Below, piece by piece: positions 19,408-28,232 of a stretch of 64,000 nt of DNA. The translations under genes and the position numbers were made by a program. The notes under the pieces are model-generated. The model was not told the origin of the DNA and did not search any database. It was given only the letters and a program-made list of their open reading frames with translations. The stretch comes from Agromyces lapidis (lineage in GTDB: Bacteria; Actinomycetota; Actinomycetes; Actinomycetales; Microbacteriaceae): assembly GCF_009749405.1 (NCBI RefSeq), contig NZ_WBIQ01000001.1:666152-730151 (forward strand), read 5' to 3'. Each line of letters starts with the position of its first letter. The stretch's first letter is position 1.

Positions 19408-20475
19408 ATGGCATCACCCGCAGACCGCGAGAAGTCACTCGAAGCCGCACTCGCGCAGATCGACCGCCAGTTCGGCAAGGGATCGGTCATGCGCCTCGGC
19501 AGCGAAGACCGCGCCCCCGTCGAGGTCATCCCCACCGGTTCGATCGCCCTCGACGTCGCACTCGGCGTCGGCGGGCTCCCGCGCGGCCGCATCGTCGAGA
19601 TCTACGGTCCCGAGTCCTCGGGCAAGACCACGCTCACGCTCCACGCGATCGCCAATGCCCAGCGTGCCGGCGGCATCGCCGCCTTCGTCGACGCCGAGCA
19701 CGCGCTCGATCCCGAGTACGCCAAGAAGCTGGGCGTCGACATCGACGCGCTGCTCGTCTCGCAGCCCGACACGGGTGAGCAGGCACTCGAGATCGCCGAC
19801 ATGCTCGTGCGCTCCGGCTCGATCGACCTCATCGTCATCGACTCGGTGGCAGCGCTCGTGCCGCGGGCCGAGATCGAGGGCGAGATGGGAGACTCCCACG
19901 TCGGCCTCCAGGCCCGACTCATGTCGCAGGCGCTGCGCAAGCTGACCGGTGGCCTCAACCAGACCAACACCACGATGATCTTCATCAACCAGCTGCGCGA
20001 GAAGATCGGCGTGTTCTTCGGCAGCCCCGAGACGACCGCGGGCGGCAAGGCGCTGAAGTTCTACGCCTCGGTCCGCCTCGACATCCGTCGCATCGAGACC
20101 CTGAAAGACGGCACCGAGGCGGTCGGCAACCGCACCCGCGTGAAGATCGTCAAGAACAAGATGGCCCCGCCTTTCAAGCAGGCCGAGTTCGACATCCTCT
20201 ACGGGGTCGGCATCTCGCGTGAGGGCAGCCTCATCGACTACGGCGTCGACCAGGGCATCGTCAAGAAGTCGGGTGCCTGGTACACCTACGACGGCGACCA
20301 GCTGGGTCAGGGTAAAGAGAACGCCCGCAACTTCCTGCTCTCCAACCCCGACATCGCGGCCGACATCGAGCAGAAGATCCTCGTGAAGCTCGGCATCGGG
20401 CAGGCGGGGGCGGCGGCTGCCGCGGTGGCCCCGACGAACGTCGAGTCGATCACCGCGAAGCGCAAGGGCGCCTGA
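19408..20475 (+). CDS. recA: Recombinase RecA
   Basis: A 355-residue RecA. It forms ATP-dependent filaments on single-stranded DNA, drives strand exchange and triggers LexA self-cleavage. Walker A GPESSGKT is at residues 67-74 and the MAW-type motif [17 protein letters not shown] is intact. No intein interrupts the gene. A ribosome-binding site AAGGAG lies about 8 bases before ATG 19408. The gene is controlled by a perfect SOS box and is followed after 17 bases by recX. Confidence 0.99.
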   Translation: MASPADREKSLEAALAQIDRQFGKGSVMRLGSEDRAPVEVIPTGSIALDVALGVGGLPRGRIVEIYGPESSGKTTLTLHAIANAQRAGGIAAFVDAEHALDPEYAKKLGVDIDALLVSQPDTGEQALEIADMLVRSGSIDLIVIDSVAALVPRAEIEGEMGDSHVGLQARLMSQALRKLTGGLNQTNTTMIFINQLREKIGVFFGSPETTAGGKALKFYASVRLDIRRIETLKDGTEAVGNRTRVKIVKNKMAPPFKQAEFDILYGVGISREGSLIDYGVDQGIVKKSGAWYTYDGDQLGQGKENARNFLLSNPDIAADIEQKILVKLGIGQAGAAAAAVAPTNVESITAKRKGA

Positions 20476-20492
20476 GCGGCGAGCAGTACACG

Positions 20493-21299
20493 ATGACCGG
20501 GAATGAGGGCAGCATGCGCGACCCGTCGTCCGAGCACCTCGCCCCGGTCACCTACCTGCCGTGGGTGCGGCACGACGCCGCACCCACGAGCGAAGAACGT
20601 CCCGACGAGGGTTCGGCGGCGAGTCGATCTGCACCGGCGCGCCGCCCTCGTCGGGCATCCGAGGCGTTCGCCGAGCACGCCGCCGGCAACGAGGTTCCCG
20701 ACCGCTGGTTCGGCGAAGAGGAGCCGAGTGAGCCGGTCGCCGCTCGCGACACGGGTTCGAAACGGTCGCGAGCCGCCCGGAGTGCCCACTTCGGCAGCGC
20801 CCCCGAGGGCGAGCCCGACGAGTCGGGCGTCGAGCGCGACGCGCGTATCGATCGACTCGTCGTCTCGAGGCTGAGTCGCTCGGCCCTCTCCGTCTCCGAG
20901 GTGCGTTCGGTGCTCGCCGAGCACGGGCTCGACGAAGTCGAGATCGAGCAGTGGATCGAGCGCTACGAACGGCTCGGCTACCTCGACGACGCACGTCTCG
21001 CCGAGCAGGTGGTGCACAGCCAGGGCGTGCGAAAGGGCAAGGGCAGCGGCGCCCTCCTGCAAGAGCTGGGTCGCCGTGGCGTCGACGCGGCGCTCGCGCG
21101 GGCCGCGGTCGAAGATCTCGACCCAGAGACCGAGCTCGAGAACGCCCGAGTCGTCGCCGAGCGTCGCGCCCGCCAGCTCCGCGGCCTCGACCGGCAGACC
21201 GCCGAGCGCCGTCTGTCGGCATTCCTCCAGCGCCGCGGCTATCCCGGCAACGTCGTGCGCGAGGCGGTGACGGCGGCACTGTCCGGCGAGGGCTCGTAA
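20493..21299 (+). CDS. recX: Regulatory protein RecX
   Basis: A 268-residue RecX, which binds and limits RecA filaments. The conserved three-helix repeats lie at about residues 120-262, with VSRLSRSALSVSEVRSVL, ERYERLGYLDDARLAEQ and LQRRGYPGNVVREAV. The first 110 residues are a long charged extension, rich in Glu, Arg and Ala and of no recognised fold, common in actinobacterial RecX. ATG 20493 is used; ATG 20514 is an alternative. It is probably co-transcribed with recA. Confidence 0.92.
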   Translation: MTGNEGSMRDPSSEHLAPVTYLPWVRHDAAPTSEERPDEGSAASRSAPARRPRRASEAFAEHAAGNEVPDRWFGEEEPSEPVAARDTGSKRSRAARSAHFGSAPEGEPDESGVERDARIDRLVVSRLSRSALSVSEVRSVLAEHGLDEVEIEQWIERYERLGYLDDARLAEQVVHSQGVRKGKGSGALLQELGRRGVDAALARAAVEDLDPETELENARVVAERRARQLRGLDRQTAERRLSAFLQRRGYPGNVVREAVTAALSGEGS

Positions 21300-21302
21300 A
21301 CT
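21297..21302 (+). promoter_or_regulatory. Candidate -10 of miaB overlapping the recX stop
   Basis: TAAACT with 9 bases to ATG 21312. Slightly longer than the usual leaderless spacing. Confidence 0.35.
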
Positions 21303-21311
21303 GGTGCGATC

Positions 21312-22907
21312 ATGAGCACCATTCACGAGGTCGCCCGCGCCGAGGCGACGATGCCCGCGCCGCGCACCTACGAGGTCCGCACCTTCGGCTGCCAGATGAA
21401 CGTCCACGACTCCGAACGGCTCAGCGGATCGCTCGAGGCCGCCGGCTACGTGCCCGCCGAAGGCAGCGAACCCGACATCGTCGTGATCAACACCTGCGCC
21501 GTGCGCGAGAACGCCGACAACAAGCTCTACGGCAACCTCGGCCATCTCGCGGGGGTCAAGCGTCGCCACGCGGGAATGCAGATCGCCGTCGGCGGCTGCC
21601 TCGCCCAGAAGGACAAGAACCTCATCCTCGAGAAGGCCCCGTGGGTCGATGTCGTGTTCGGCACGCACAACATGGGCGCACTGCCGAGCCTGCTCGAGCG
21701 CGCCCGCCACAACGACGAGGCGCAGCTCGAGATCCTCGACTCGCTCGAGGTGTTCCCCTCGACGCTGCCGACCAAGCGCGACTCGAGCTACAGCGGCTGG
21801 GTGTCGATCTCGGTCGGCTGCAACAACACCTGCACCTTCTGCATCGTGCCCGCGCTCCGCGGCAAGGAGAAGGACCGCCGTCCGGGCGAGATCCTCGCCG
21901 AGATCCAGGCGCTCGTCGACGACGGCGCGATCGAGGTGACCCTGCTCGGCCAGAACGTGAACTCCTACGGCGTCGAGTTCGGCGACCGTCAGGCGTTCGG
22001 CAAGCTGCTGCGCGCTGCCGGGCAGATCGACGGACTCGAGCGCATCCGATTCACGAGCCCGCACCCCGCCGCCTTCACCGACGACGTGATCGACGCGATG
22101 GCCGAGACGCCCAATGTGATGCCGCAGCTGCACATGCCGCTCCAGTCGGGTTCCGACCGCATCCTCAAGGCGATGCGCCGCTCGTACCGCTCCGAGAAGT
22201 TCCTCGGCATCCTCGACCGGGTGCGCGCGAAGATCCCGAACGCGGCGATCTCGACCGACATCATCGTCGGGTTCCCCGGCGAGACCGAAGAGGACTTCCT
22301 CGAGACCATGCGGGTCGTCGAGGCCGCACGCTTCGCCTCGGCGTTCACCTTCCAGTACTCGATCCGCCCCGGCACGCCCGCGGCGACCATGGAAGACCAG
22401 GTTCCGAAGGAGGTCGTGCAGGAGCGCTACGAGCGACTGATCGCACTCCAGGAGCGCATCTCCTGGGAGGAGAACCAGCAGCTCGTCGGCCGCGCGGTCG
22501 AGGTGCTCGTCGCGAACGGCGAGGGCAAGAAGGACGCAGAGACGCACCGCCTCAGCGGCCGCGCCGAAGACAGCCGTCTCGTGCACTTCGAGGTGCCCGA
22601 GGGTTCCGAACTGCCGCGCCCGGGCGACGTCGTGTCGGTCGTGATCACGCAGGCGGCGCCGTTCCACCTCATCGCCGACTCCACCGACGACGCACCGCTC
22701 CGCGTGCGGCGCACCCGCGCGGGCGACGCGTGGGACCGCGCGCAGGCCGAGAGCTGCGGCGTGCCCACGACCGGTTCGAGCGCGACTGCGACCCAGGGCC
22801 GTGTCTCGCTCGGCCTGCCCTCGTTGCGCGTGCGCGGCAGCGAGCCACTCGTCTCGCCGGGGGTCGGCACCATGCCGATCTACGACCCGACCGACGGTCA
22901 GCGCTGA
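21312..22907 (+). CDS. miaB: tRNA-2-methylthio-N6-dimethylallyladenosine synthase
   Basis: A 531-residue radical-SAM methylthiotransferase that adds a methylthio group to i6A37 of tRNA. The N-terminal UPF0004 cluster cysteines are Cys27, Cys62 and Cys96; the radical-SAM cluster is Cys170, Cys174 and Cys177 (CNNTCTFC). A TRAM domain ends near residue 450. A C-terminal extension of about 80 residues beyond TRAM is Thr/Ser/Pro-rich and of unknown role. Its substrate is made by miaA, which starts 1 base after this stop. Confidence 0.97.
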   Translation: MSTIHEVARAEATMPAPRTYEVRTFGCQMNVHDSERLSGSLEAAGYVPAEGSEPDIVVINTCAVRENADNKLYGNLGHLAGVKRRHAGMQIAVGGCLAQKDKNLILEKAPWVDVVFGTHNMGALPSLLERARHNDEAQLEILDSLEVFPSTLPTKRDSSYSGWVSISVGCNNTCTFCIVPALRGKEKDRRPGEILAEIQALVDDGAIEVTLLGQNVNSYGVEFGDRQAFGKLLRAAGQIDGLERIRFTSPHPAAFTDDVIDAMAETPNVMPQLHMPLQSGSDRILKAMRRSYRSEKFLGILDRVRAKIPNAAISTDIIVGFPGETEEDFLETMRVVEAARFASAFTFQYSIRPGTPAATMEDQVPKEVVQERYERLIALQERISWEENQQLVGRAVEVLVANGEGKKDAETHRLSGRAEDSRLVHFEVPEGSELPRPGDVVSVVITQAAPFHLIADSTDDAPLRVRRTRAGDAWDRAQAESCGVPTTGSSATATQGRVSLGLPSLRVRGSEPLVSPGVGTMPIYDPTDGQR

Positions 22908-22908
22908 C

Positions 22909-23829
22909 GTGAGCCTCGTCGCCGTCGTCGGCGCCACCGGCACCGGCAAGTCGGCGTTCGCACTCGACCTCGCCGAGGCGATCGAGCGCACCGGGCGCGG
23001 TGCCGAGGTCGTGAACGCCGACGCCATGCAGCTCTACCGCGGCATGGACATCGGCACCGCGAAGCTCTCGCCGGTCGAGCGCCGCGGCGTGCCCCATCAC
23101 CTGCTCGACGTGCTCGACGTCACCGACGAGGCCTCGGTCGCCGAGTACCAGACCCTCGCACGAGCGCGCATCGACGAGATCATCGCCCGCGGTGCCGTCG
23201 CCCTCCTCGTCGGCGGATCGGGGCTCTACGTCTCCTCGGTCATCCACGACTTCCGCTTCCCCGGCACCGACCCGGTGGTGCGCGCGCGCCTCGAGGCCGA
23301 GCTCGAAGAACACGGGCCCGGAATGCTGCATGCGCGCCTGCGCGACATCGACGCCGAGACGGCGGCGAAGGTCGACCCGCAGAACGGCCGCCGCGTGGTG
23401 CGCGCGCTCGAGGTGATCGAGGTCACGGGGGAGCCGGCGGCGGCCCGACTGCCCGACGAGCCGGTGCCGTGGCGCGAGCATCGCATCGTGCACCTGCGCG
23501 CCGATCGCGCGACGCTCGTCGAGCGGCTCGACGAGCGCGTGCACGAGATGTGGCGGCTCGGCATCGTCGACGAGGTGCGCGGCCTCGTGCCGCTGGGAAT
23601 CGAGCGCGGCGTCACCGCGCGCAAGGCCATCGGTTACGCGCAGGCGCTCGCCGAGCTGCAGGGGCGGATGCCTCGCGCCGAGGCCGTGGCCGAGACGCAG
23701 CAGCTCACCCGCACCTACGCGAGACGCCAGGTGGGCTGGTTCAAGCGCTATCGCGACGCGGTCGTGATCGACGCCGACGACGTCGTCGCCCGGGGCGCCG
23801 AACTGGCCCGCCAGGCCGCCCTAGACTGA
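22909..23829 (+). CDS. miaA: tRNA dimethylallyltransferase
   Basis: Transfers a dimethylallyl group to A37 of tRNAs reading UNN codons, before MiaB acts. The 306-residue protein opens with the P-loop GATGTGKS at residues 8-15, then [17 protein letters not shown], the DXXT-type substrate loop, and GGSGLYV. GTG 22909 lies immediately after the miaB stop. A -10 element for dapF is embedded in its last codons. Confidence 0.97.
   Translation: MSLVAVVGATGTGKSAFALDLAEAIERTGRGAEVVNADAMQLYRGMDIGTAKLSPVERRGVPHHLLDVLDVTDEASVAEYQTLARARIDEIIARGAVALLVGGSGLYVSSVIHDFRFPGTDPVVRARLEAELEEHGPGMLHARLRDIDAETAAKVDPQNGRRVVRALEVIEVTGEPAAARLPDEPVPWREHRIVHLRADRATLVERLDERVHEMWRLGIVDEVRGLVPLGIERGVTARKAIGYAQALAELQGRMPRAEAVAETQQLTRTYARRQVGWFKRYRDAVVIDADDVVARGAELARQAALD
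23822..23827 (+). promoter_or_regulatory. Leaderless -10 of dapF inside the miaA 3' end
   Basis: TAGACT with 7 bases to ATG 23835, encoded by the last miaA codons. It would allow dapF expression independent of miaBA. Confidence 0.5.
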
Positions 23830-23834
23830 GTCGC

Positions 23835-24716
23835 ATGCCGTTCGATCTGCGATTCACCAAGGGCCAGGGCACGGGTAACGACTTCGTGCTCTTCAGCGAT
23901 CCCGAGGGTGAGAACGAGCTGTCGCCGACGCAGATCGCCGCGGTGTGCGACCGGCATTACGGCGTCGGCGCCGACGGCGTCATCCGCGCGGTGCGCTCGC
24001 AGAACCTCGACGACGGTGCGGCGGCCCTCGCGGCCGATCCGCGTGCGGTGTGGTTCATGGACTACTGGAACGCCGACGGCACCGTCTCCGAGATGTGCGG
24101 CAACGGCATCCGGGTCTTCGTGCGCTACCTGCTCGACCAGGGGCTCGCCGAGCTGCACCCGGGCGCCGAGATCGCGATCGGCACGCGCGCGGGCGTCCGA
24201 CTCGTCACGCGCACGGCGACGGGCTTCCAGGTCGACCTCGGACCGTGGCGCCTCGCCGGCGGCGAGCCGCTCGTGCGCGCCAAGCAGCTGCCAGTGGCCA
24301 GGCCCGGCCTCGGCATCGACGTGGGCAACCCGCACGTGGTCGTCGCCCTCGCCGACGACGACGAGCTCGAGGGCCTCGACCTCGCCTACTCGCCGATCCT
24401 CGACCCCGAGCCCGAGGCCGGCGCGAACATCGAGTTCGTCGTGCCCGCCGAGCCGCTCGTCGAAGACGGGGTGGGGCGCATCCGCATGCGCGTTCACGAG
24501 CGCGGTTCGGGCGAGACGCTCTCGTGCGGCACCGGCGCCGTCGCCTCGGCGCTCGCGGTGCGGCACTGGGCGGGCGCCTCGGCGCCGAACGACTGGCGCG
24601 TGCAGGTGCCTGGCGGCGTGCTCGGCGTGCGCATGTTCGAGGCCGCCGACGGCGAGCACGTGGCACTCGCAGGGCCGGCCGAACTCGTCTTCGACGGCGT
24701 GCTCACGCTCGCCTGA
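23835..24716 (+). CDS. dapF: Diaminopimelate epimerase
   Basis: Interconverts LL- and meso-diaminopimelate for cell-wall and lysine synthesis. The 293-residue protein has the two catalytic cysteines, Cys88 in [11 protein letters not shown] and Cys231 in [10 protein letters not shown], and the N-terminal [11 protein letters not shown] motif. dapA lies 18 kb upstream in this same window, so the lysine genes are dispersed. It is convergent with the methyltransferase gene downstream. Confidence 0.97.
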   Translation: MPFDLRFTKGQGTGNDFVLFSDPEGENELSPTQIAAVCDRHYGVGADGVIRAVRSQNLDDGAAALAADPRAVWFMDYWNADGTVSEMCGNGIRVFVRYLLDQGLAELHPGAEIAIGTRAGVRLVTRTATGFQVDLGPWRLAGGEPLVRAKQLPVARPGLGIDVGNPHVVVALADDDELEGLDLAYSPILDPEPEAGANIEFVVPAEPLVEDGVGRIRMRVHERGSGETLSCGTGAVASALAVRHWAGASAPNDWRVQVPGGVLGVRMFEAADGEHVALAGPAELVFDGVLTLA

Positions 24717-24821
24717 GCGAACGGTGCTCGCGGGAGGACCCGCGGCGTGCATGCCTCCGACCTCGGGCGGAAACCCCGGGGCCTCGGCCGTGCGTCGGGT
24801 GTTCCGGCGCGGGCGAATGGG

Positions 24822-25439
24822 TCAGGCGGATGCCGCGTGCGCGACCCGCAGCACGCGGAAGCCCTTCGCGTTCGCGGCGCGCTCGACGTCGAGCCCGAGT
24901 TCGGCGCCGATCCAGCGCTGCAGCGACTCGGCGCCGAGGTGCTTCGCGACGACGAGCCAGGCTGCCGCGTCGACGGCGCCGTCGAGGCGCGGGAGCCAGC
25001 GGGTGAGCAGTGCGTGCAGCTCGGCCTTGCCGACGCGGATCGGCGGGTTCGACCAGATCGCGGCGAACCGCACCGCTTCGGGAACATCGTCGGGCAGCAC
25101 GGCGTTGAGATTCGTGACACCGAGTCGTGCGGCGTTCTGCCGCGTGAGTTCGAGCGCGCGTTCGTTGACATCGACGGCCCACACGGTGGCATCCGGCGAC
25201 TGGAGCGCGAGCGAGAGCGCGATCGGACCCCAACCGCACCCGAGGTCGAGCAGATCGCCCGACACCGGGGGAGCGGGCACATGGTCGAGCAGCGCACGAG
25301 TGCCCTGATCGAGGTGCTCGGGGCTGAAGACTCCGCCCGCGGTCGTGAGTTCGACCTCGCGGCCGGCGAGGGTCGCGCGGATGGTGCGGGTGCGCGAACT
25401 GCTCGACGGTGACGCGGAGAAATAGTGGTCGGAACTCAT
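24822..25439 (-). CDS. RsmC-like class I SAM-dependent methyltransferase
   Basis: A 205-residue Rossmann-fold methyltransferase. SAM motif I is DLGCGWG (residues 65-71), the acidic motif II is VDVNERAL and the amine-target motif NPPIR (131-135) is the N-methyltransferase NPP signature. The resemblance is to RsmC/RlmG enzymes that make m2G in rRNA, but this is only the catalytic half, as in many actinobacteria. It is on the reverse strand between dapF and hflX. A TAGGTT -10 ends 6 bases before its ATG, so it is probably leaderless. Confidence 0.88.
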   Translation of the reverse strand: MSSDHYFSASPSSSSRTRTIRATLAGREVELTTAGGVFSPEHLDQGTRALLDHVPAPPVSGDLLDLGCGWGPIALSLALQSPDATVWAVDVNERALELTRQNAARLGVTNLNAVLPDDVPEAVRFAAIWSNPPIRVGKAELHALLTRWLPRLDGAVDAAAWLVVAKHLGAESLQRWIGAELGLDVERAANAKGFRVLRVAHAASA

Positions 25440-25445
25440 ACAGGG

Positions 25446-25451
25446 AACCTA
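25446..25451 (-). promoter_or_regulatory. Leaderless -10 of the methyltransferase gene
   Basis: TAGGTT on the reverse strand, 6 bases from the ATG at 25439. It faces away from the hflX -10 some 17 bases away. Confidence 0.5.
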
Positions 25452-25467
25452 TCGCAGCGATTGGAAC

Positions 25468-25473
25468 TAGTCT
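25468..25473 (+). promoter_or_regulatory. Leaderless -10 of hflX
   Basis: TAGTCT with 8 bases to ATG 25482 (5 to GTG 25479). Confidence 0.5.
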
Positions 25474-25481
25474 TGAACGTG

Positions 25482-27008
25482 ATGAATGAAGCCGAACAGA
25501 CCACCGCAGACGACGCCGTCGAGCGGGTGCTGCGCGGCGCTGAGTCGAAGGCCGGGCTGACCCGGTTCGGCTCCGGCTCCGCCGAGGCGCTCATGGAGCA
25601 CGGATCCGAAGGCGCCGCGGGCGCCGACACCGACGGCGAGCAGTTCGACCGCGACGCGCGCGCAGCGCTGCGTCGCGTGGCCGGGCTCTCGACCGAACTC
25701 GAAGACGTCACCGAGGTCGAGTATCGGCAGCTCCGGCTCGAGAACGTGGTGCTCATCGGCGTGTACTCGCAGGGCTCGCTCGACGACGCCGAGAACTCGA
25801 TGCGCGAACTCTCTGCCCTCGCCGAGACGGCGGGCGCGCGCGTGCTCGACGGCGTGCTGCAGCGGCGCCCGCACCCCGACCCGAGCACCTACCTCGGTCG
25901 CGGCAAGGTCGAAGAGCTGCGTCACATCGTCGCCTCGCTCGGCGCCGACACGGTCGTCGCCGACACCGAGCTCGCCCCGAGCCAGCGGCGTGCGCTCGAA
26001 GACGCCGTCAAGGTGAAGGTGATCGACCGCACGGCCGTCATCCTCGACATCTTCAGCCAGCACGCGAAAAGCCGCGAGGGCAAGGCCCAGGTCGAACTCG
26101 CACAGCTCGAGTACCTGCTGCCGCGTCTGCGCGGCTGGGGCGAGTCGATGTCGCGTCAGGCCGGCGGTCAGGTCGGCAGCGCCGGTGCGGGCATGGGCTC
26201 GCGCGGCCCGGGTGAGACGAAGATCGAGCTCGACCGTCGCCGCATCCACTCGCGAATGGCGAAGCTGCGCAAGCAGATCGCGGGCATGAAGCCCGCCCGC
26301 GATGCGAAGCGCGCGAACCGCAAGCGCAACGCCATCCCCTCGGTCGCGATCGCCGGGTACACGAACGCCGGCAAGTCGAGCCTGCTCAACCGCATCACGG
26401 GCGCGGGCCTGCTCGTCGAGAACGCGCTGTTCGCGACTCTCGACGCCACGGTGCGTCGCAACACGACCGCCGACGGCCGCGTGTACACGCTCGCCGACAC
26501 CGTCGGTTTCGTGCGCAACCTCCCGCACCAGCTCGTCGAGGCGTTCCGCTCGACCCTCGAGGAAGTCGGCGACTCCGACCTCATCGTGCACGTCGTCGAC
26601 GCGGCCCACCCCGACCCGGCCGGGCAGATCGCCACGGTGCGCGACGTCATCGGCGAGGTCGGCGCACGGGACATCCCCGAGCTGATCGTCTTCAACAAGG
26701 CCGATCTCGTGACGCCCGAAGACCGCCTGGTGCTGCGCGGGCTCGAGCCCGGCGCCGTGTTCGCCTCGGCGCGCACGGGCGAGGGCATCGACGAGGTGCT
26801 CGCGGCGATCACGCGCATGCTGCCCGACCCGGCGGTCGAGATCGACCTCGTCGTGCCCTACGACCGGGGCGACGTCGTGTCGACGCTGCACGAGACCGGC
26901 CGGGTGCTCTCGGTCGACTACCTCGAGGCGGGCACCCGTGTGCGCGCGCTCGTGTCGCCCGAGCTCTCGGCCCAGCTGGCCGGGTTCGCGGCCGCCGTCG
27001 AGGCCTGA
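25482..27008 (+). CDS. hflX: GTPase HflX
   Basis: A 508-residue ribosome-associated GTPase that splits stalled ribosomes under stress. The N-terminal HflX domain (GRGKVEEL and RREGKAQVELAQLEYLLPR-type helices) precedes the G domain with G1 GYTNAGKSS at residues 292-300, G3 DTVGFVRNLPH and G4 FNKADL. The N-terminal 60 residues form an acidic extension typical of actinobacteria. The start at ATG 25482 is supported by the leaderless -10. Confidence 0.96.
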   Translation: MNEAEQTTADDAVERVLRGAESKAGLTRFGSGSAEALMEHGSEGAAGADTDGEQFDRDARAALRRVAGLSTELEDVTEVEYRQLRLENVVLIGVYSQGSLDDAENSMRELSALAETAGARVLDGVLQRRPHPDPSTYLGRGKVEELRHIVASLGADTVVADTELAPSQRRALEDAVKVKVIDRTAVILDIFSQHAKSREGKAQVELAQLEYLLPRLRGWGESMSRQAGGQVGSAGAGMGSRGPGETKIELDRRRIHSRMAKLRKQIAGMKPARDAKRANRKRNAIPSVAIAGYTNAGKSSLLNRITGAGLLVENALFATLDATVRRNTTADGRVYTLADTVGFVRNLPHQLVEAFRSTLEEVGDSDLIVHVVDAAHPDPAGQIATVRDVIGEVGARDIPELIVFNKADLVTPEDRLVLRGLEPGAVFASARTGEGIDEVLAAITRMLPDPAVEIDLVVPYDRGDVVSTLHETGRVLSVDYLEAGTRVRALVSPELSAQLAGFAAAVEA

Positions 27009-27032
27009 TCGCGCAACACGTCGAGCCCTTCG

Positions 27033-27058
27033 GCGTCACTCTGCGTCACCTCGCGTCA
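27033..27058. repeat. Three direct GCGTCA repeats at 10-bp spacing upstream of metF
   Basis: GCGTCA occurs at 27033, 27043 and 27053, each exactly one helical turn apart. The array lies between hflX and the structured metF leader. Spacing on one DNA face suggests a regulator site. Confidence 0.6.
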
Positions 27059-27062
27059 TAGA

Positions 27063-27149
27063 GGCTCGGCGGCTCCGATCGGCGCGTATCGTCGCTCCTG
27101 ATCGTCGGTGCACGGCCGGATGCCGGGCACCAGGAGCGACCGCCGAGCC
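27063..27149 (+). promoter_or_regulatory. Highly structured RNA leader of metF-metE (candidate cis-regulator)
   Basis: A 10-bp perfect stem pairs 27063-27072 with 27140-27149. It encloses a second stem: GCTCCTG (27094-27100) with CAGGAGC (27131-27137), extended by GTGC (27108-27111) with GCAC (27127-27130) and a CCGG-ATG-CCGG cap (27116-27126). A competing pairing of CTCC (27073-27076) with GGAG (27133-27136) is possible. No motif of a known SAM, SAH or cobalamin riboswitch was recognised. Confidence 0.5.
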
Positions 27150-27242
27150 CGGCACCCGCCCGCGAGACCCACCCGCCGATACCGGCCGGGGGACGCGGCC
27201 TGCCGCGCTTCCGCCGCATCGGCTGCGCCACGCAGGAGTCCC

Positions 27243-28232
27243 ATGGCAGCCACCGGTTCCGACCCCAGGGATGGGGATCGCCGGGCGCGCCCGCCGGTCT
27301 CGTTCGAGCTGTTCCCGCCTCGATCGGATGCCGCGGCGCTCGCGCTCGGCCGCACGATCGACCGGCTCGCCGAGGCCGATCCCGCGTTCATCTCGGTGAC
27401 GTTCGGCGCCGGCGGCTCGTCGCGCGACCGCTCGCTGACGGTGCTCCGCTACATGCTCGAGCACACCGCCGTCGAGCCGATGGCGCACCTCACCTGCGTC
27501 GGATCCTCGCACGAGGAGGCGAACCGGCTCGTGCGCGAGTTCCTCGACGCCGGGGTGACGAGCTTCCTCGCACTGCGCGGCGACCCGCCGACGGGAGCCG
27601 GCCCCGACGCGGGCATCGGCGACCTCGGCAGCGCGGCCGAACTGGTGCAGCTCATCCACCGGGTCCAAGAGGAGCGGGAGCCGTTCGCCCAGGTCGGCGT
27701 GCCGGGCGTTCCCGGGGCATCGCGCATCCGCGAGCGGCCCCGGCCCGAGCGCGTCGCGGTCGCGGCGTTCCCCACGGGGCATCCGCGTTCTCGGAGCGCC
27801 CATCAAGACGTCGACGCCCTGCTCGCGAAGGAGATCGCTGGGGCGACCCTCGCGATCACGCAGCTGTTCTGGCACGCCGACGACTACCTCGGTTACGTCG
27901 ACCGAGCCCGCGCCGCAGGCGTCACCATCCCGATCCTGCCCGGCATCATGCCCGTCACGACGCCGGCCAGGCTCGCCCGGCTCGCCGAGCTCACCGGGGT
28001 CGAGGCGCCGTCCGAGCTCGCCATCGACCTCGAGATCGAACCCGATCCCGGGACCCAGGCGGAGCTCGGGGTCGCCTACGCGGCGCAGCTCGCCGCCGGG
28101 GTGCTCGCGGGCGGTGCGCCCGGACTGCACCTCTACACCTTCAATCGTCACGAGGCCGTGCTGGGCGTGCTCGCCCGGCTCGACCTCGGCGTCTCAACCC
28201 AGCTCGTCAATGAGAGGAACACCGCACGATGA
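27243..28232 (+). CDS. metF: 5,10-methylenetetrahydrofolate reductase
   Basis: A 329-residue FAD enzyme that makes 5-methyl-tetrahydrofolate, the methyl donor for methionine. The N-terminal FELFPPRS carries the catalytic glutamate Glu22; later motifs include [14 protein letters not shown] and [11 protein letters not shown] (FAD and folate contacts). ATG 27243 follows an AGGAG site by 5 bases. Some internal segments diverge from enterobacterial MetF but the fold elements are in order. The stop overlaps metE by 4 bases, so the methyl donor and its user are coupled. Confidence 0.94.
   Translation: MAATGSDPRDGDRRARPPVSFELFPPRSDAAALALGRTIDRLAEADPAFISVTFGAGGSSRDRSLTVLRYMLEHTAVEPMAHLTCVGSSHEEANRLVREFLDAGVTSFLALRGDPPTGAGPDAGIGDLGSAAELVQLIHRVQEEREPFAQVGVPGVPGASRIRERPRPERVAVAAFPTGHPRSRSAHQDVDALLAKEIAGATLAITQLFWHADDYLGYVDRARAAGVTIPILPGIMPVTTPARLARLAELTGVEAPSELAIDLEIEPDPGTQAELGVAYAAQLAAGVLAGGAPGLHLYTFNRHEAVLGVLARLDLGVSTQLVNERNTAR

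Noticed and set aside
20307..23027. 906-codon open frame on the reverse strand across recA, recX and miaB
   Set aside because: It mirrors well-supported genes on the other strand; long antisense frames are expected at this GC content. The same applies to other very long antisense frames, for example at 28148-30907 and 38927-41713.
27009..27242. Cobalamin or SAM riboswitch before metF-metE
   Set aside because: I looked for conserved core sequences of these families and did not find them; the structure is reported as unclassified.
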